DNA of 64,000 nucleotides from Nonomuraea sp. NBC_00507 (GCF_036013525.1 NZ_CP107854.1:124001-188000), one strand, 5' to 3'. Counted from the first letter of the stretch, positions 25,698 to 33,217 are shown. Notes: generated by a model not told the origin, from the sequence alone. Made by a program: numbers and translations.

Positions 25698-25770
25698 TAC
25701 GTCCGGCGGGATTCGAACCCGCACCGTTCGGCTCCTTAGGCCGATGCCTCTGCCATTGGGCTACGGACGC
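25698..25770 (-). tRNA. tRNA with AAG anticodon (Leu) on a short-variable body
   Basis: The loop CTAAGGA gives anticodon AAG (codon CTT) with G37. The anticodon and T-stems are perfect. A first anticodon base of A is rare in bacteria and the variable loop has five bases, so this is an atypical leucine tRNA. Confidence 0.8.
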
Positions 25771-25772
25771 TC

Positions 25773-25841
25773 AGCCGCCCCCCGGAATCGAACCGGACCT
25801 GCCCCCTTACAAGGGGGGCGTCGGCGCCAGCGCGCGGCGGC
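25773..25841 (-). tRNA. tRNA-Thr (TGT)
   Basis: The anticodon loop between five C and five G gives TGT (codon ACA). T-stem and acceptor each have one mismatch and the D-arm is short, so it may be weakly functional. Confidence 0.7.
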
Positions 25842-25845
25842 GAAG

Positions 25846-25959
25846 TGGACCCGGCGGGACTCGAACCCGCATCTCCGGCTCTATCCCTTGCCGCGCGCTG
25901 CCCGGAAGATCGTTGTACACCGACGATCCGGCGGCCACGGCCGATTGAGTTACGGGCCC
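25846..25959 (-). tRNA. Oversized tRNA-like gene, anticodon unassigned
   Basis: The acceptor stem pairs (one G-U) and the T-arm is perfect, but 114 bases is about 35 too long. The D-arm is weak. Instead of one anticodon arm there are two hairpins: GATCGT..ACGATC with a 9-base loop, and CGGC..GCCG. No loop shows a normal U33 and anticodon. It is either an insertion (intron-like) in the anticodon region or a decayed gene. Confidence 0.55.
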
Positions 25960-25964
25960 TGGAG

Positions 25965-26037
25965 CTGCCAGAGCAGGATTCGAACCTGCACCATCCCGCT
26001 CCAGAGGCGGACGTCCTCCCAGTTAGACCATCTGGCA
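25965..26037 (-). tRNA. tRNA-Gln (CTG)
   Basis: Anticodon CTG (codon CAG), discriminator G. Acceptor and T-stems are perfect. Confidence 0.9.
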
Positions 26038-26042
26038 TGGAG

Positions 26043-26127
26043 TAGGGGAAGCGGGAGTCGAACCCGCACGGGCCGAGGGCCCACCGGGACTTGAATCCGG
26101 CGCGGCTGCCTGTTTCGCCATTCCCCC
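26043..26127 (-). tRNA. tRNA-Leu (CAA)
   Basis: Anticodon CAA (codon TTG) with G37, A73 and a long variable arm. This is the one conventional class II leucine tRNA in the array. Confidence 0.9.
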
Positions 26128-26128
26128 G

Positions 26129-26201
26129 TACGCCGCCAGGGACTCGAACCCTGAACCCCCTGGTTAAGAGCCAGGTGCACTACCAGTTGTGCTAGCGACG
26201 C
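26129..26201 (-). tRNA. tRNA-Lys (CTT)
   Basis: Anticodon CTT (codon AAG). Anticodon and T-stems are perfect. Confidence 0.9.
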
Positions 26202-26202
26202 T

Positions 26203-26277
26203 TGGTCGGAACGGCAGGAATCGAACCTGCGCCCTCCGGTCCCCCAGACCGGCGCTCTCCCATTGAGCCACGTTCCG
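26203..26277 (-). tRNA. tRNA-Pro (GGG)
   Basis: Anticodon GGG (codon CCC) with G37. All stems are perfect and CCA is encoded. Confidence 0.93.
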
Positions 26278-26387
26278 AATTCGCCCCGGCCGGGTTGTCG
26301 ATCAGCCTGCCCAGCGGCTGCGCGCCCCACCATGGATGCCAATCTCGTCGATGAGTGGCGATGCCACATCGCCCGGAGGGGGCGTCG

Positions 26388-26460
26388 AGCCGTACCGGGG
26401 AATCGAACCCCGCTCGTTCCTGGTTGGAAGCCAGGTGCCATTCCACTAGGCGAGTACGGC
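26388..26460 (-). tRNA. tRNA-Gly (TCC)
   Basis: Anticodon TCC (codon GGA). Acceptor, T- and anticodon stems are perfect. Confidence 0.92.
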
Positions 26461-26589
26461 ATGAGGATGTCCGGTATTGTCGCGGAGGATTGGCAGGTGC
26501 ACCTACTTGGTCTTCGGTGTCTCCTGCCCGTTGCCCGCCGGGTATGACTGCCGATTCGGCTGGGGAGGCCCCTGCACCGGCTGGGCTCG

Positions 26590-26661
26590 TGGCTCCCCAG
26601 GGACTTGAACCCCATCCCCCTGCTTTTCAGGCAGGTGTCCTACCGTATGGACCAAAGAGCC
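26590..26661 (-). tRNA. tRNA-Phe (GAA)
   Basis: Anticodon GAA (codon TTC). The anticodon stem is perfect; the acceptor has two G-U pairs. Confidence 0.9.
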
Positions 26662-26663
26662 AG

Positions 26664-26737
26664 TCGGGATGGCCGGATTTGAACCGGCGGCCCCTGCGTC
26701 CCGAACGCAGTGCGCTACCAAGCTGCGCTACACCCCG
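26664..26737 (-). tRNA. tRNA-Pro (CGG)
   Basis: Anticodon CGG (codon CCG) with G37. T- and anticodon stems are perfect. Confidence 0.92.
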
Positions 26738-26751
26738 TCGTTCATGGAGGG

Positions 26752-26964
26752 CTATCGGCGACGCAGGTAGCCGAGGCCACGGTTGAGCGCCTCGTGATGC
26801 TCCTGGCCGTACACTCCCTCGACGGCGGCGAGGACACGGCCCAGCGCCGTCTTGTACGCTGCGCGGGCGGCGGCCCCGCGGTCCGGCGGGCTATAGGCGG
26901 CGAACCGCGCATCCTCCCGCTCGACGTCCCGGACCAGGTCGGCAAGCAGCTTGTTGACATCCAT
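26752..26964 (-). CDS. Small hypothetical protein inside the tRNA array
   Basis: 70 residues starting MDVNKLLADLVRDVEREDAR, from an ATG with AGGAG seven bases upstream. It lies between tRNA-Arg (ACG) and tRNA-Pro (CGG), on the same strand as the tRNAs, so it is probably part of the array transcript. The protein is highly charged and helical. Family unknown. Confidence 0.65.
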   Translation of the reverse strand: MDVNKLLADLVRDVEREDARFAAYSPPDRGAAARAAYKTALGRVLAAVEGVYGQEHHEALNRGLGYLRRR

Positions 26965-26997
26965 GTGAGACTCCTGTGGGTTGGGATCGCTCCGCAG

Positions 26998-27069
26998 TAC
27001 CCGCGACAGGACTCGAACCTGCATCCCCCACGTTCGTAGCGTGGTGCTCATCCATTGAGCTACACGGGC
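26998..27069 (-). tRNA. tRNA-Arg (ACG)
   Basis: Anticodon ACG (codon CGT), the usual inosine-edited bacterial arginine tRNA. The anticodon stem is perfect. Confidence 0.92.
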
Positions 27070-27154
27070 TTGCCCTGGCCGACCACGCGGGCGTCTCACC
27101 CCGCGACCGGACCCCCTAGCGCCGGATCGGCGCAGCCTAATCGGCCAGATTGCG

Positions 27155-27227
27155 CGCCCACAGCAGGACTCGAACCTGCGACCGCCTGATCCGGAATCAG
27201 GTGCCCTGTCCTCTGGGCCATGCGGGC
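27155..27227 (-). tRNA. tRNA-Arg (CCG)
   Basis: Anticodon CCG (codon CGG). T- and anticodon stems are perfect. Confidence 0.92.
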
Positions 27228-27316
27228 GTGATGCGGTTCCTCCGATCCGGGGTGTCCGATCGTCAGGAGTCACCGCCAACCCGTGACGGGTCGCCGCGCC
27301 GAAGCCGACGACCGCG

Positions 27317-27389
27317 CGCCTGAGACGGGACTCGAACCCGCACCTGCCGGATCGACAATCCGGGGCAATGACCGTTTTGCTACTCAGGC
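27317..27389 (-). tRNA. tRNA-Asp (GTC)
   Basis: Anticodon GTC (codon GAC). Acceptor and anticodon stems are perfect. Confidence 0.93.
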
Positions 27390-27554
27390 TCTGATCTTCA
27401 GCTCACTTCTCGATGGGCGATCGAGTTGAGATTTATAGACATCTGCCCTGCCACTTCTCGCACCGGGACGAGGTACGGGCTGGAGCACTCGCCGTTGTGC
27501 TACCCGGGCAATTCGCGCCGAGAAGTGTCAGTACGAGTCACTATCGTTACGTTC

Positions 27555-27989
27555 GTGAAGCATTGTCCTCGCTGCGCCACCGAGAAGCCGTTTGAGGAGT
27601 TCTACAGGAACCGCACCACCCCGGACGGGCTGGCTTGGTATTGCAAGCTCTGCTATCGGGACCAGGCGAAAGAATCACGCCTGAAGAACCCTGACCGGCT
27701 CCGGCGACACGAGCGGAAGCGTGTGCTCCGCCGATACGGCCTCACCCTGGAGGATTACGATCGCCTGCTTGAAGCGCAGGGTGGTGCGTGCGCGGCATGT
27801 CGTCGCGTCACCGATCAGAACCTCCATGTCGATCACTGCCACACCACGGGCAAGGTGCGCGGCCTCCTGTGCGTTGGCTGCAACACCGCTCTCGGTCTCC
27901 TCGCCGAGGACTCCGAACGAATCCGGGGCCTGTTGGGATACCTCGAAGTAGCGATGGCAGGGCTCGAACCTGCGACTTTCTCGTTATGA
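27555..27989 (+). CDS. Recombination endonuclease VII-family (His-Me finger) nuclease
   Basis: 144 residues from the GTG at 27555. An N-terminal zinc knuckle (CPRCATEKPFEEFYRN, then WYCKLCYRD) is followed by YGLTLEDYDRLLEAQGGACA and the catalytic block HVDHCHTTGKVRGLLCVGCN, ending LGLLAEDSERIRGLLGYLE. This is the phage endonuclease VII type, which cuts branched DNA; related free-standing nucleases act as homing enzymes. It is the only gene on the plus strand inside the array. Its last 41 bases run antisense through the CAT tRNA at 27949-28022, so its stop is in tRNA sequence, consistent with insertion into the array. Confidence 0.9.
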   Translation: MKHCPRCATEKPFEEFYRNRTTPDGLAWYCKLCYRDQAKESRLKNPDRLRRHERKRVLRRYGLTLEDYDRLLEAQGGACAACRRVTDQNLHVDHCHTTGKVRGLLCVGCNTALGLLAEDSERIRGLLGYLEVAMAGLEPATFSL

Positions 27990-28022
27990 GCGAGGCGCTC
28001 TAACCTGCTGAGCTACACCGCC
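27949..28022 (-). tRNA. tRNA with CAT anticodon (Met or Ile2), second copy
   Basis: The loop reads CAT. The anticodon stem is perfect; the acceptor has two G-U pairs. It overlaps the 3' end of the endonuclease gene on the other strand. Confidence 0.87.
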
Positions 28023-28089
28023 AAGACTAGGCCCCGAGGGTTCATCCCTGGCGATTCTGTGTCGGGACGTCCGCGAGAGCGTCCCCGTG

Positions 28090-28162
28090 TGCGGATGGCG
28101 GGACTCGAACCCGCGTTGTCCTGCTCCCAAAGCAGGCGGGATTGCCGCTTCCCTACATCCAC
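28090..28162 (-). tRNA. tRNA-Pro (TGG)
   Basis: Anticodon TGG (codon CCA) with G37. T- and anticodon stems are perfect. Confidence 0.92.
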
Positions 28163-28369
28163 TGAGGCGTCTGGGATGCCGTTGACACACCCACCCCCTC
28201 CGTTAGGAGTGACCTAGCACAGGAGTCGGAATCCCCAGAACGCCATGCTGTGCTGTTGGGGGACCTTCACACAGAGCGCGCACGCTGGCGGGCGCCGCTT
28301 GGTCTGCTGCTGCCTATGCCGGATGACGGGCCGCCACCCGCACATCCGGCCGCGCCGAAGCGTCCCCGG

Positions 28370-28442
28370 TGGACCCAGCGGGACTCGAACCCGCCGCCTT
28401 CGCGCTGCCAGCGCGATGCTCTGCCCGATGAGCTACAGGCCC
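28370..28442 (-). tRNA. tRNA-Ala (GGC)
   Basis: Anticodon GGC (codon GCC). The anticodon stem is perfect; the acceptor includes several G-U pairs. Confidence 0.88.
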
Positions 28443-28476
28443 TAGGCGGGGACATAACCCTGGTCCCCTGCGGGAA

Positions 28477-28556
28477 AACGCCAGCGGGGCTGGAACCCGC
28501 ATCACCCTCCGGTGCTGGTCGGACGAAGCCGTCTCGGAAGGGCACCATGCTGCGTT
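28477..28556 (-). tRNA. Decayed tRNA-like sequence
   Basis: A perfect five-pair T-stem encloses an aberrant T-loop (TTCCAGC on the minus strand), with partial acceptor pairing. No loop has a usable anticodon. Probably a dead tRNA between the two alanine genes. Confidence 0.3.
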
Positions 28557-28560
28557 TTTG

Positions 28561-28634
28561 TGGACCCGGCCGGATTCGAACCGCGCAACCTTCTCCTTGC
28601 AAGGGAGTTGCTCTGCCGTTGGAGCTACAGGCCC
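28561..28634 (-). tRNA. tRNA-Ala (TGC)
   Basis: Anticodon TGC (codon GCA). Acceptor and anticodon stems are good; the T-stem has two mismatches. Confidence 0.85.
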
Positions 28635-28770
28635 GTGTGCCCCTGGGGCGCCGTGGGTGGCTGCGCCAGGGGCGTGCCCCCGGGTGGTGCCGGGGGCGAA
28701 AGGTTGATGTGCGGGTACTGAGCGGGCCGCCCGGCGGCGGGCGTGCTCAACCAGCACACACCTTTTCGTT

Positions 28771-28786
28771 GTCTTCCACTGTGGAG
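28771..28786. repeat. Inverted repeat arm bounding the tRNA array (right)
   Basis: GTCTTCCACTGTGGAG, the exact reverse complement of 23611-23626. On the minus strand TTGACA immediately precedes it, so it could also be an operator within a second array promoter. Confidence 0.55.
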
Positions 28787-28830
28787 TTGTCAATGTGAGC
28801 GGACCCGTCCACTCGAAAGTGTGGGTGTCG

Positions 28831-28902
28831 CATGGGCGGCAGGAGTCGAACCCGCATTTGTTCGGTTTTGGAGACCGAGCGCCTATCCGCTGGCTCGCCC
28901 AT
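28831..28902 (-). tRNA. tRNA-Trp (CCA)
   Basis: Anticodon CCA (codon TGG). Acceptor and anticodon stems are perfect; one T-stem mismatch. It is the first tRNA after the promoter and leader. Confidence 0.9.
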
Positions 28903-28910
28903 ATGTAGCT

Positions 28911-28952
28911 GTAAAAAGAAGGAAGCCGCCGGGGGTTTGCCCTGGCGGCTTC
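28911..28952 (-). terminator. Intrinsic terminator between array promoter and first tRNA
   Basis: GAAGCCGCC and GGCGGCTTC pair across a 13-base loop, and the minus-strand 3' side runs CCTTCTTTTT. This is a textbook terminator placed after the leader ORF and just before tRNA-Trp. Confidence 0.8.
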
Positions 28953-28972
28953 GTCGGGTTTCCCCTTGGGGG

Positions 28973-29068
28973 TTATCCGGAAGCCTGCCGGGGTGCGATG
29001 GCGTCGCCGAACAGCGCGCTGTGCCAGGGCTGACGGCACGGCTGCATCTGGGCGGCTTTGCTGATCAC
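28973..29068 (-). CDS. Short leader ORF upstream of the tRNA array
   Basis: 31 codons from a GTG preceded by AAAGGAAG. The peptide contains one Trp (RQPWHSALF) and otherwise mixed residues. It begins 46 bases after motif A and ends 21 bases before the terminator stem. The order promoter, short ORF, terminator, genes suggests attenuation, although the peptide is not visibly rich in one regulatory amino acid. Confidence 0.42.
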   Translation of the reverse strand: MISKAAQMQPCRQPWHSALFGDAIAPRQASG

Positions 29069-29113
29069 GGTGCTTCCTTTCTTCTGGAGGGGTCTCCAGA
29101 TCCATCTATATAG

Positions 29114-29128
29114 TATTAGAGTACATCA
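29114..29128 (-). promoter_or_regulatory. Motif A copy 2, promoter of the tRNA array
   Basis: Minus strand TGATGTACTCTAATA, with a perfect TTGACA upstream (about 16 bases before TACTCT). It is the strongest -35/-10 pair in the window and faces the tRNA array. Confidence 0.75.
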
Positions 29129-29707
29129 ATCTGTCGGCATGTCAACAGGGTTTTCCAATTTGCCGGGGCCTGTTCCATGGGTACCTGCCCCGCGGTGCAG
29201 GATTCCCTCTACTGTAGCTTTGGCACGCCGAGCGGTTCCACTCACTTATTTCGACGCCGACCTGTCGGATCTGGTTTCCCCCTAGGCGTTTCTTCGGCCA
29301 GATGGCGGAAGCATTTCCTCGACAGGCAGGGGCCGGCGTAAGGGGTTCGAAGTCGGGTGTCCGCGCGGCCGGCCGTATGCAGCCGAGCGGCAGGAGGCTG
29401 GCACCGTGTCAGTGGATCCAGCCCGTGCGGGGCAAACTCGTCGCAGGCAGAGCTGTGGGCGTTTCATCGCAATCAGTAGCCGTACCAGTGGACAGGCATA
29501 GCGCTGCACCTCACGGTGTACCACGGTCCGCCATCCGCTCCTGGCGCGCTCCCACTCTGTCGACAGTGGTCTGCTGATCAGCGTTAACGCCTCTCGCGTG
29601 TACCTTGTCGCAGCTCATCGGTCGCGGGGACGACGGTGGCCGTCTGCCAGTGGTGCGTGTTGTTCTAGGTCATGGGCGCGATCCTGGCCACCAGGCGTGC
29701 CGCCCGG
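29129..29707. other. Gap between array promoter and dppA
   Basis: About 580 bases. No convincing coding frame or RNA structure on either strand. Confidence 0.5.
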
Positions 29708-30529
29708 TCAGGGGCCGATGTGGGTGAGCAGGGCGAGCAATTGGAGCATGCCGTAGGCAGCCGTCATGTCCTCGGCAGTGAACGTCACCGTGCGTCCGGT
29801 TCTCGCGATACCGGGAATGAGGGCGGCCAGATCGGCCGAGCGCGGCTGGTGCAGGTCGACCTCGATGCCGAGCTGGCGCGGAACCGCAACGGGCCGATGC
29901 TCGCCATGCCGCCGGATCGCCTGGCCGGCACTCTGCCGCAGGCGGTCGTTGGCCTCCTGCGGGTGCAGGCTGTCGGCCGCGTGCTGGCCGAGACCTCGTT
30001 TGACCGGCACGATGATGCCGCCTGGCACCAGTGCGCTGAACTCCTCGCACGCCGCGTCATCGCCGCTGGCCAGCACGACGGACGCGCCGCAGGAGCCCGC
30101 CAGCAGGGTGTTGATCCCGATCTCACCGTGGGACCGGCCGTTGATGCGCACGTCGAGGATCGCGTCGGCGATGGTGTGGGCGAGCACGCCGCTCGCGCCG
30201 GCGCGTGCGTGGTAGCCCACGAACATGACGACCTGGGCGCCGGCCTGCAGGCCCGCTAGCATGCCGAGTTCGCGGGGTTTGCCGCGGATCAGCCGGGCCC
30301 GCCGGTCAAGGTCTTCGGGCAGGATATTGCGGTAGGGACCGTGGGAGTCGGCCACCAGCACCTCGGCCGCGGGCTCAGTATCGATCACCCCCTCCACGAC
30401 GGCGTTGGCCGCCGCCGTCATCAACCTCCGGCCGCGCTCGTAGTCGTAACGCTCCGGTGTGGTCTCTGCGGGATGCACGATGCCGGCGATGCCCTCCATG
30501 TCCACCGAGATCAGCACCTTGATGACCAT
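29708..30529 (-). CDS. dppA: M55-family D-aminopeptidase (DppA type)
   Basis: 273 residues. The start KVLISVDMEGIAGI has the DxE metal ligands of DppA; ADSHGPYRNI, MFVGYHARAG and SHGEIGINTLLAG carry further zinc and catalytic positions in the family order. DppA is a zinc enzyme that removes N-terminal D-amino acids from D-Ala-containing dipeptides. It is last in the minus-strand unit that begins with the D-Ala-D-Ala-type ligase, 24 bases after the protease gene, which suggests that D-dipeptides are made or broken here. Confidence 0.93.
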   Translation of the reverse strand: MVIKVLISVDMEGIAGIVHPAETTPERYDYERGRRLMTAAANAVVEGVIDTEPAAEVLVADSHGPYRNILPEDLDRRARLIRGKPRELGMLAGLQAGAQVVMFVGYHARAGASGVLAHTIADAILDVRINGRSHGEIGINTLLAGSCGASVVLASGDDAACEEFSALVPGGIIVPVKRGLGQHAADSLHPQEANDRLRQSAGQAIRRHGEHRPVAVPRQLGIEVDLHQPRSADLAALIPGIARTGRTVTFTAEDMTAAYGMLQLLALLTHIGP

Positions 30530-30553
30530 CGTGATCCCCTCCGGAGCGTGTTT

Positions 30554-31213
30554 CTAGCGCGTCCGCAGGGCGATGCCGCGTCCGCCGAAGAACGTCTCGA
30601 ACACATCGATGGGCAGACTGGCCCGGCGGGCGTTGGGGGTGTGGCCGGAGGGATTGTGCAGGCGGATCAAGCCTTGCTCGTGGCCGGTGATGAGGACCAG
30701 GTGGCCGCCGCGGCCGGGGGCGGGCAGGTCGGGGCGGCGGATCTCCCGGTGGACTGAGGCCATCACTAGGTGTCCGTCGGCGAGCAGGTCGGGGATCTCG
30801 GCGGCAGCCAGGTGTGGGTGCACGTCGGCGTGCATGCCGTGTTCGGCGCGTACGTAGTCGGCGAACGGGGCGTAGACCAGTCCCCTGATCTCACCACTGT
30901 CGTCTTCGATATAGCCGCCGTAGGCGCGGCAGCCGTGTAGGAGTTCCAGCAGGGGCGGGGTGTACCCGTCGCGGTGGTCGAGGACCATCTGCAGGCAGGC
31001 CATGCCGCAGGCGTGCCGGCACCAGCGACCGTACTCGGCTCGGGTGCGCGCCCCCGAGGCGTGCCATCGTGGATCATCAGCGGGATCGGCGCCATTGTAG
31101 ACGATGGCGCCGATCCGCTCTGCGCTCATGTACTGGGTGAACAGGGCGACACCGTCATGCAGTGCCTGCTGGCTGCTGCCCCCGCCGGGCGTGCAGGCCA
31201 GGCACCCCACCAT
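30554..31213 (-). CDS. C39-like cysteine peptidase
   Basis: 219 residues from the ATG at 31213, which overlaps the upstream gene by 59 bases; an ATG at 31129 would remove the overlap but lacks a ribosome binding site. RWCRHACGMACLQMVLDH near residue 66 has the cysteine of the papain-like C39 fold. GGHLVLITGH near 178 supplies the histidine, and LHNPSG an Asn/Asp partner. No signal peptide, so it should be cytoplasmic. In context it may process a small peptide or cell-wall precursor. Confidence 0.78.
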   Translation of the reverse strand: MVGCLACTPGGGSSQQALHDGVALFTQYMSAERIGAIVYNGADPADDPRWHASGARTRAEYGRWCRHACGMACLQMVLDHRDGYTPPLLELLHGCRAYGGYIEDDSGEIRGLVYAPFADYVRAEHGMHADVHPHLAAAEIPDLLADGHLVMASVHREIRRPDLPAPGRGGHLVLITGHEQGLIRLHNPSGHTPNARRASLPIDVFETFFGGRGIALRTR

Positions 31214-32183
31214 CTCCCCCAGCAGAGGCTGTGCGGTCGATCAGCGACCGGAACGTGGCCCAGGAGATGTTGCCCCCGGACAGGACCACGCCCATTGTGC
31301 CGGATGTGATCTCGATTCGCCCGCATATCGCTGCGGCGAGCGCACACGCGCCGCTGGGCTCGACGACGGCCTTCAGGTAGGTGAAACAGGCCGCCATTGC
31401 CTCGACGATCTCGGTGTCGCTGACGGTGACCACCTGGTCGAGAAGGGCCCGGTTGATGGCGAACGGCAGCGGCGCCGGCGTGCGGTGAGTGAGCCCGTCC
31501 GCGATCGTGGCCGGAGTCGGGATGCTCACGCGGCGGCCCTCACGCAGCGACAGCGCGGTGTCTGCCCCCTGCTCCGGCTCCACGCCAATCACGGCCACGT
31601 TCGGGCTGAGGGCCTTGGCCGCCACCGCACAGCCTGCCGCCAGGCCGCCCCCGCCGACCGGCACCACCAGCGTGCTCACCTGATCAGTCTCGGCGAGGAT
31701 CTCGGCGGCGACGGTGCCGCCGCCCGCGATCACCTCCTCGGAGTTCGCGGACGGCACGATCGCCAACCCGCGCTCGCGCGCGATCTCGGCCACGATGGTG
31801 TCGCGATCCTCTCCGCCGCGGGCGTAGTGGTACACCTCGGCCCCGAGCTCCCGGGCGGCCTGCACCTTGGCCTGTGGTGCGTCGGCGGGAACCACCACGA
31901 CCGCGTACGTGCCGACCAGACGCGCGGCCCAGGCGATCGCCTGGGCGTGGTTGCCGGAGGAGGCTGCGATGATTCCTCCGGCGCGTTCGTCCCTGGTGAG
32001 GCTGAGCACGTGGTTGAGCGCGCCGCGCACTTTGAACGAGCCGGTCCGCTGGAGGTTTTCGGCCTTGCACAGCACCGGGGCGCCGCACAGGGCGTCCAGC
32101 GCGTGCGAGGCCAGCAGTGGCGTGGCAGTGATGTACCCGGACAGGCGTGCGGCGGCGGTACGCACGTCGTCGATGCCGATCAT
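31155..32183 (-). CDS. PLP-dependent threonine/serine dehydratase-fold enzyme
   Basis: 342 residues from the ATG at 32183 with AGGAG upstream. SFKVRGA near residue 49 contains the PLP lysine, ASSGNHAQAIAW near 75 binds the substrate carboxylate, and GGGGLAAG near 180 binds phosphate. It is single-domain, with no ACT regulatory domain, so it is like catabolic threonine/serine ammonia-lyase or fold-II serine racemase; sequence does not separate these. It starts 20 bases after the ligase gene, so supply of D-Ser or removal of L-Ser/Thr for the ligase is plausible. Confidence 0.9.
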   Translation of the reverse strand: MIGIDDVRTAAARLSGYITATPLLASHALDALCGAPVLCKAENLQRTGSFKVRGALNHVLSLTRDERAGGIIAASSGNHAQAIAWAARLVGTYAVVVVPADAPQAKVQAARELGAEVYHYARGGEDRDTIVAEIARERGLAIVPSANSEEVIAGGGTVAAEILAETDQVSTLVVPVGGGGLAAGCAVAAKALSPNVAVIGVEPEQGADTALSLREGRRVSIPTPATIADGLTHRTPAPLPFAINRALLDQVVTVSDTEIVEAMAACFTYLKAVVEPSGACALAAAICGRIEITSGTMGVVLSGGNISWATFRSLIDRTASAGGDGGVPGLHARRGQQPAGTA

Positions 32184-32203
32184 GACGTTCTCCTGGTGCG
32201 GGC

Positions 32204-33217
32204 TCACGGCCGGTAGCCGTGTGGCGTGAGCGCGGTGGACAGGATGAAGGTGATCAGCGCGTCGTAGCCGATGCCGCCGGCCGCCGCCATGGTGGCCAGG
32301 TTGCCGGTGGCCGACAGGCCAGGCAGGGTGTTGGTCTCCAGCCACCACACCTGCGGGCCGTCGCCAGGCAGGCTGGCGTCAACGACGAAGTCGCTACGCG
32401 AGTAGCCCGAGCAGCCCAGCGCGCGGTGCGCGGCCTGGGCGTGCTCGCGCACCAGCGCTTCGGTGGCCGGTGGCAGGATGGCGGGGCAGTGGTTGGTGAA
32501 GGCGGCCGGGTCGTTCTTGGTGGTGTAGTCGTAGAAGTCGCCGCCCTTCGGCCGGGTCTCCAGTAGCGGCAGCACTCGTAGCTGCTCGCCGTCGTCGAGC
32601 ACGGCGGCGGTGATGGAGTGGCCGGGCCAGAACCGCTCGGCGAACAGCGCCTGCCCGTCGGCGCGCAGTTCGGCCACCGCGGCGGCGACGTCGTTCTCGC
32701 TGCGGCTCAGGCGCATGTCGATGGAGCCGCCCTCCGACACTGGCTTGATGATGATCGGCAGCTCGATGGCGTCGGTCAGGTCCTTGGCGACCACCTCGGC
32801 GGAGGTCTCGCCGTCGATGAGGCGTCCGGGCAGGACGTCGACGCCGTGCGCGGCAACCATGGTCTTGGCGGCCGTCTTGTGCATCGCCAGCGCGCTGGCC
32901 AGCACGCCGGAGCCGGTGTAGGGCAGGCCGAGATGCTCCAGCAGGCCCTGGAGCTTGCCGTCCTCGGCGTACTGCCCGGCGATCGCCAGGAAGGCGACGT
33001 CGATCTCGGCGAGCGCCTCGATCAAGCCGGGCTCGGCGGTGTCGATGAGCACCGCGGACAGGCCTTGGCGCAGCAGGCTGGCGTGGACGGTGTTGCCGGA
33101 CAGCAGGGAGCGGGCGCGTTCGCGGGACCGGCCGCCGGTCAGCACGCCGATCCGGCCGCGGCCGGGCAGTGCGAGCTCGTGGGTGCCGGTCGGCAAGGCG
33201 TTGTTGAGCGGGGTCAC
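32204..33217 (-). CDS. D-alanine-D-alanine ligase-type ATP-grasp enzyme
   Basis: 337 residues from the GTG at 33217 (GGAGG upstream). Family motifs are in order: GGRSRER near 28, LPYTGSGVLASALAMHK near 105-120, IIKPVSEGGSIDM near 160, omega-loop FYDYTTKN near 233, RSDFVVD near 283 and LETNTLPGLS near 305. It joins two D-amino acids using ATP. As a single non-core copy in an operon with DppA and a PLP enzyme, it may make D-Ala-D-X or an unusual dipeptide. It is divergent from the HTH/deformylase gene with 125 bases between. Confidence 0.92.
   Translation of the reverse strand: MTPLNNALPTGTHELALPGRGRIGVLTGGRSRERARSLLSGNTVHASLLRQGLSAVLIDTAEPGLIEALAEIDVAFLAIAGQYAEDGKLQGLLEHLGLPYTGSGVLASALAMHKTAAKTMVAAHGVDVLPGRLIDGETSAEVVAKDLTDAIELPIIIKPVSEGGSIDMRLSRSENDVAAAVAELRADGQALFAERFWPGHSITAAVLDDGEQLRVLPLLETRPKGGDFYDYTTKNDPAAFTNHCPAILPPATEALVREHAQAAHRALGCSGYSRSDFVVDASLPGDGPQVWWLETNTLPGLSATGNLATMAAAGGIGYDALITFILSTALTPHGYRP

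Noticed and set aside
23593..26115. Overlapping plus-strand open frames through the tRNA array (with recurrent RTR-type peptides)
   Set aside because: They are antisense translations of repeated tRNA T-arms, a well-known artefact.
23712..28902. CRISPR array, because of regularly spaced GACTCGAACC-like words
   Set aside because: The words are reverse-complement tRNA T-loops; spacers fold into tRNAs and repeats are not identical.
28314..29105. Long minus-strand open frame across the array leader and first tRNAs
   Set aside because: It runs through tRNA-Trp, the terminator and tRNA-Ala and has random composition; only the 31-codon leader within another frame has a ribosome binding site.
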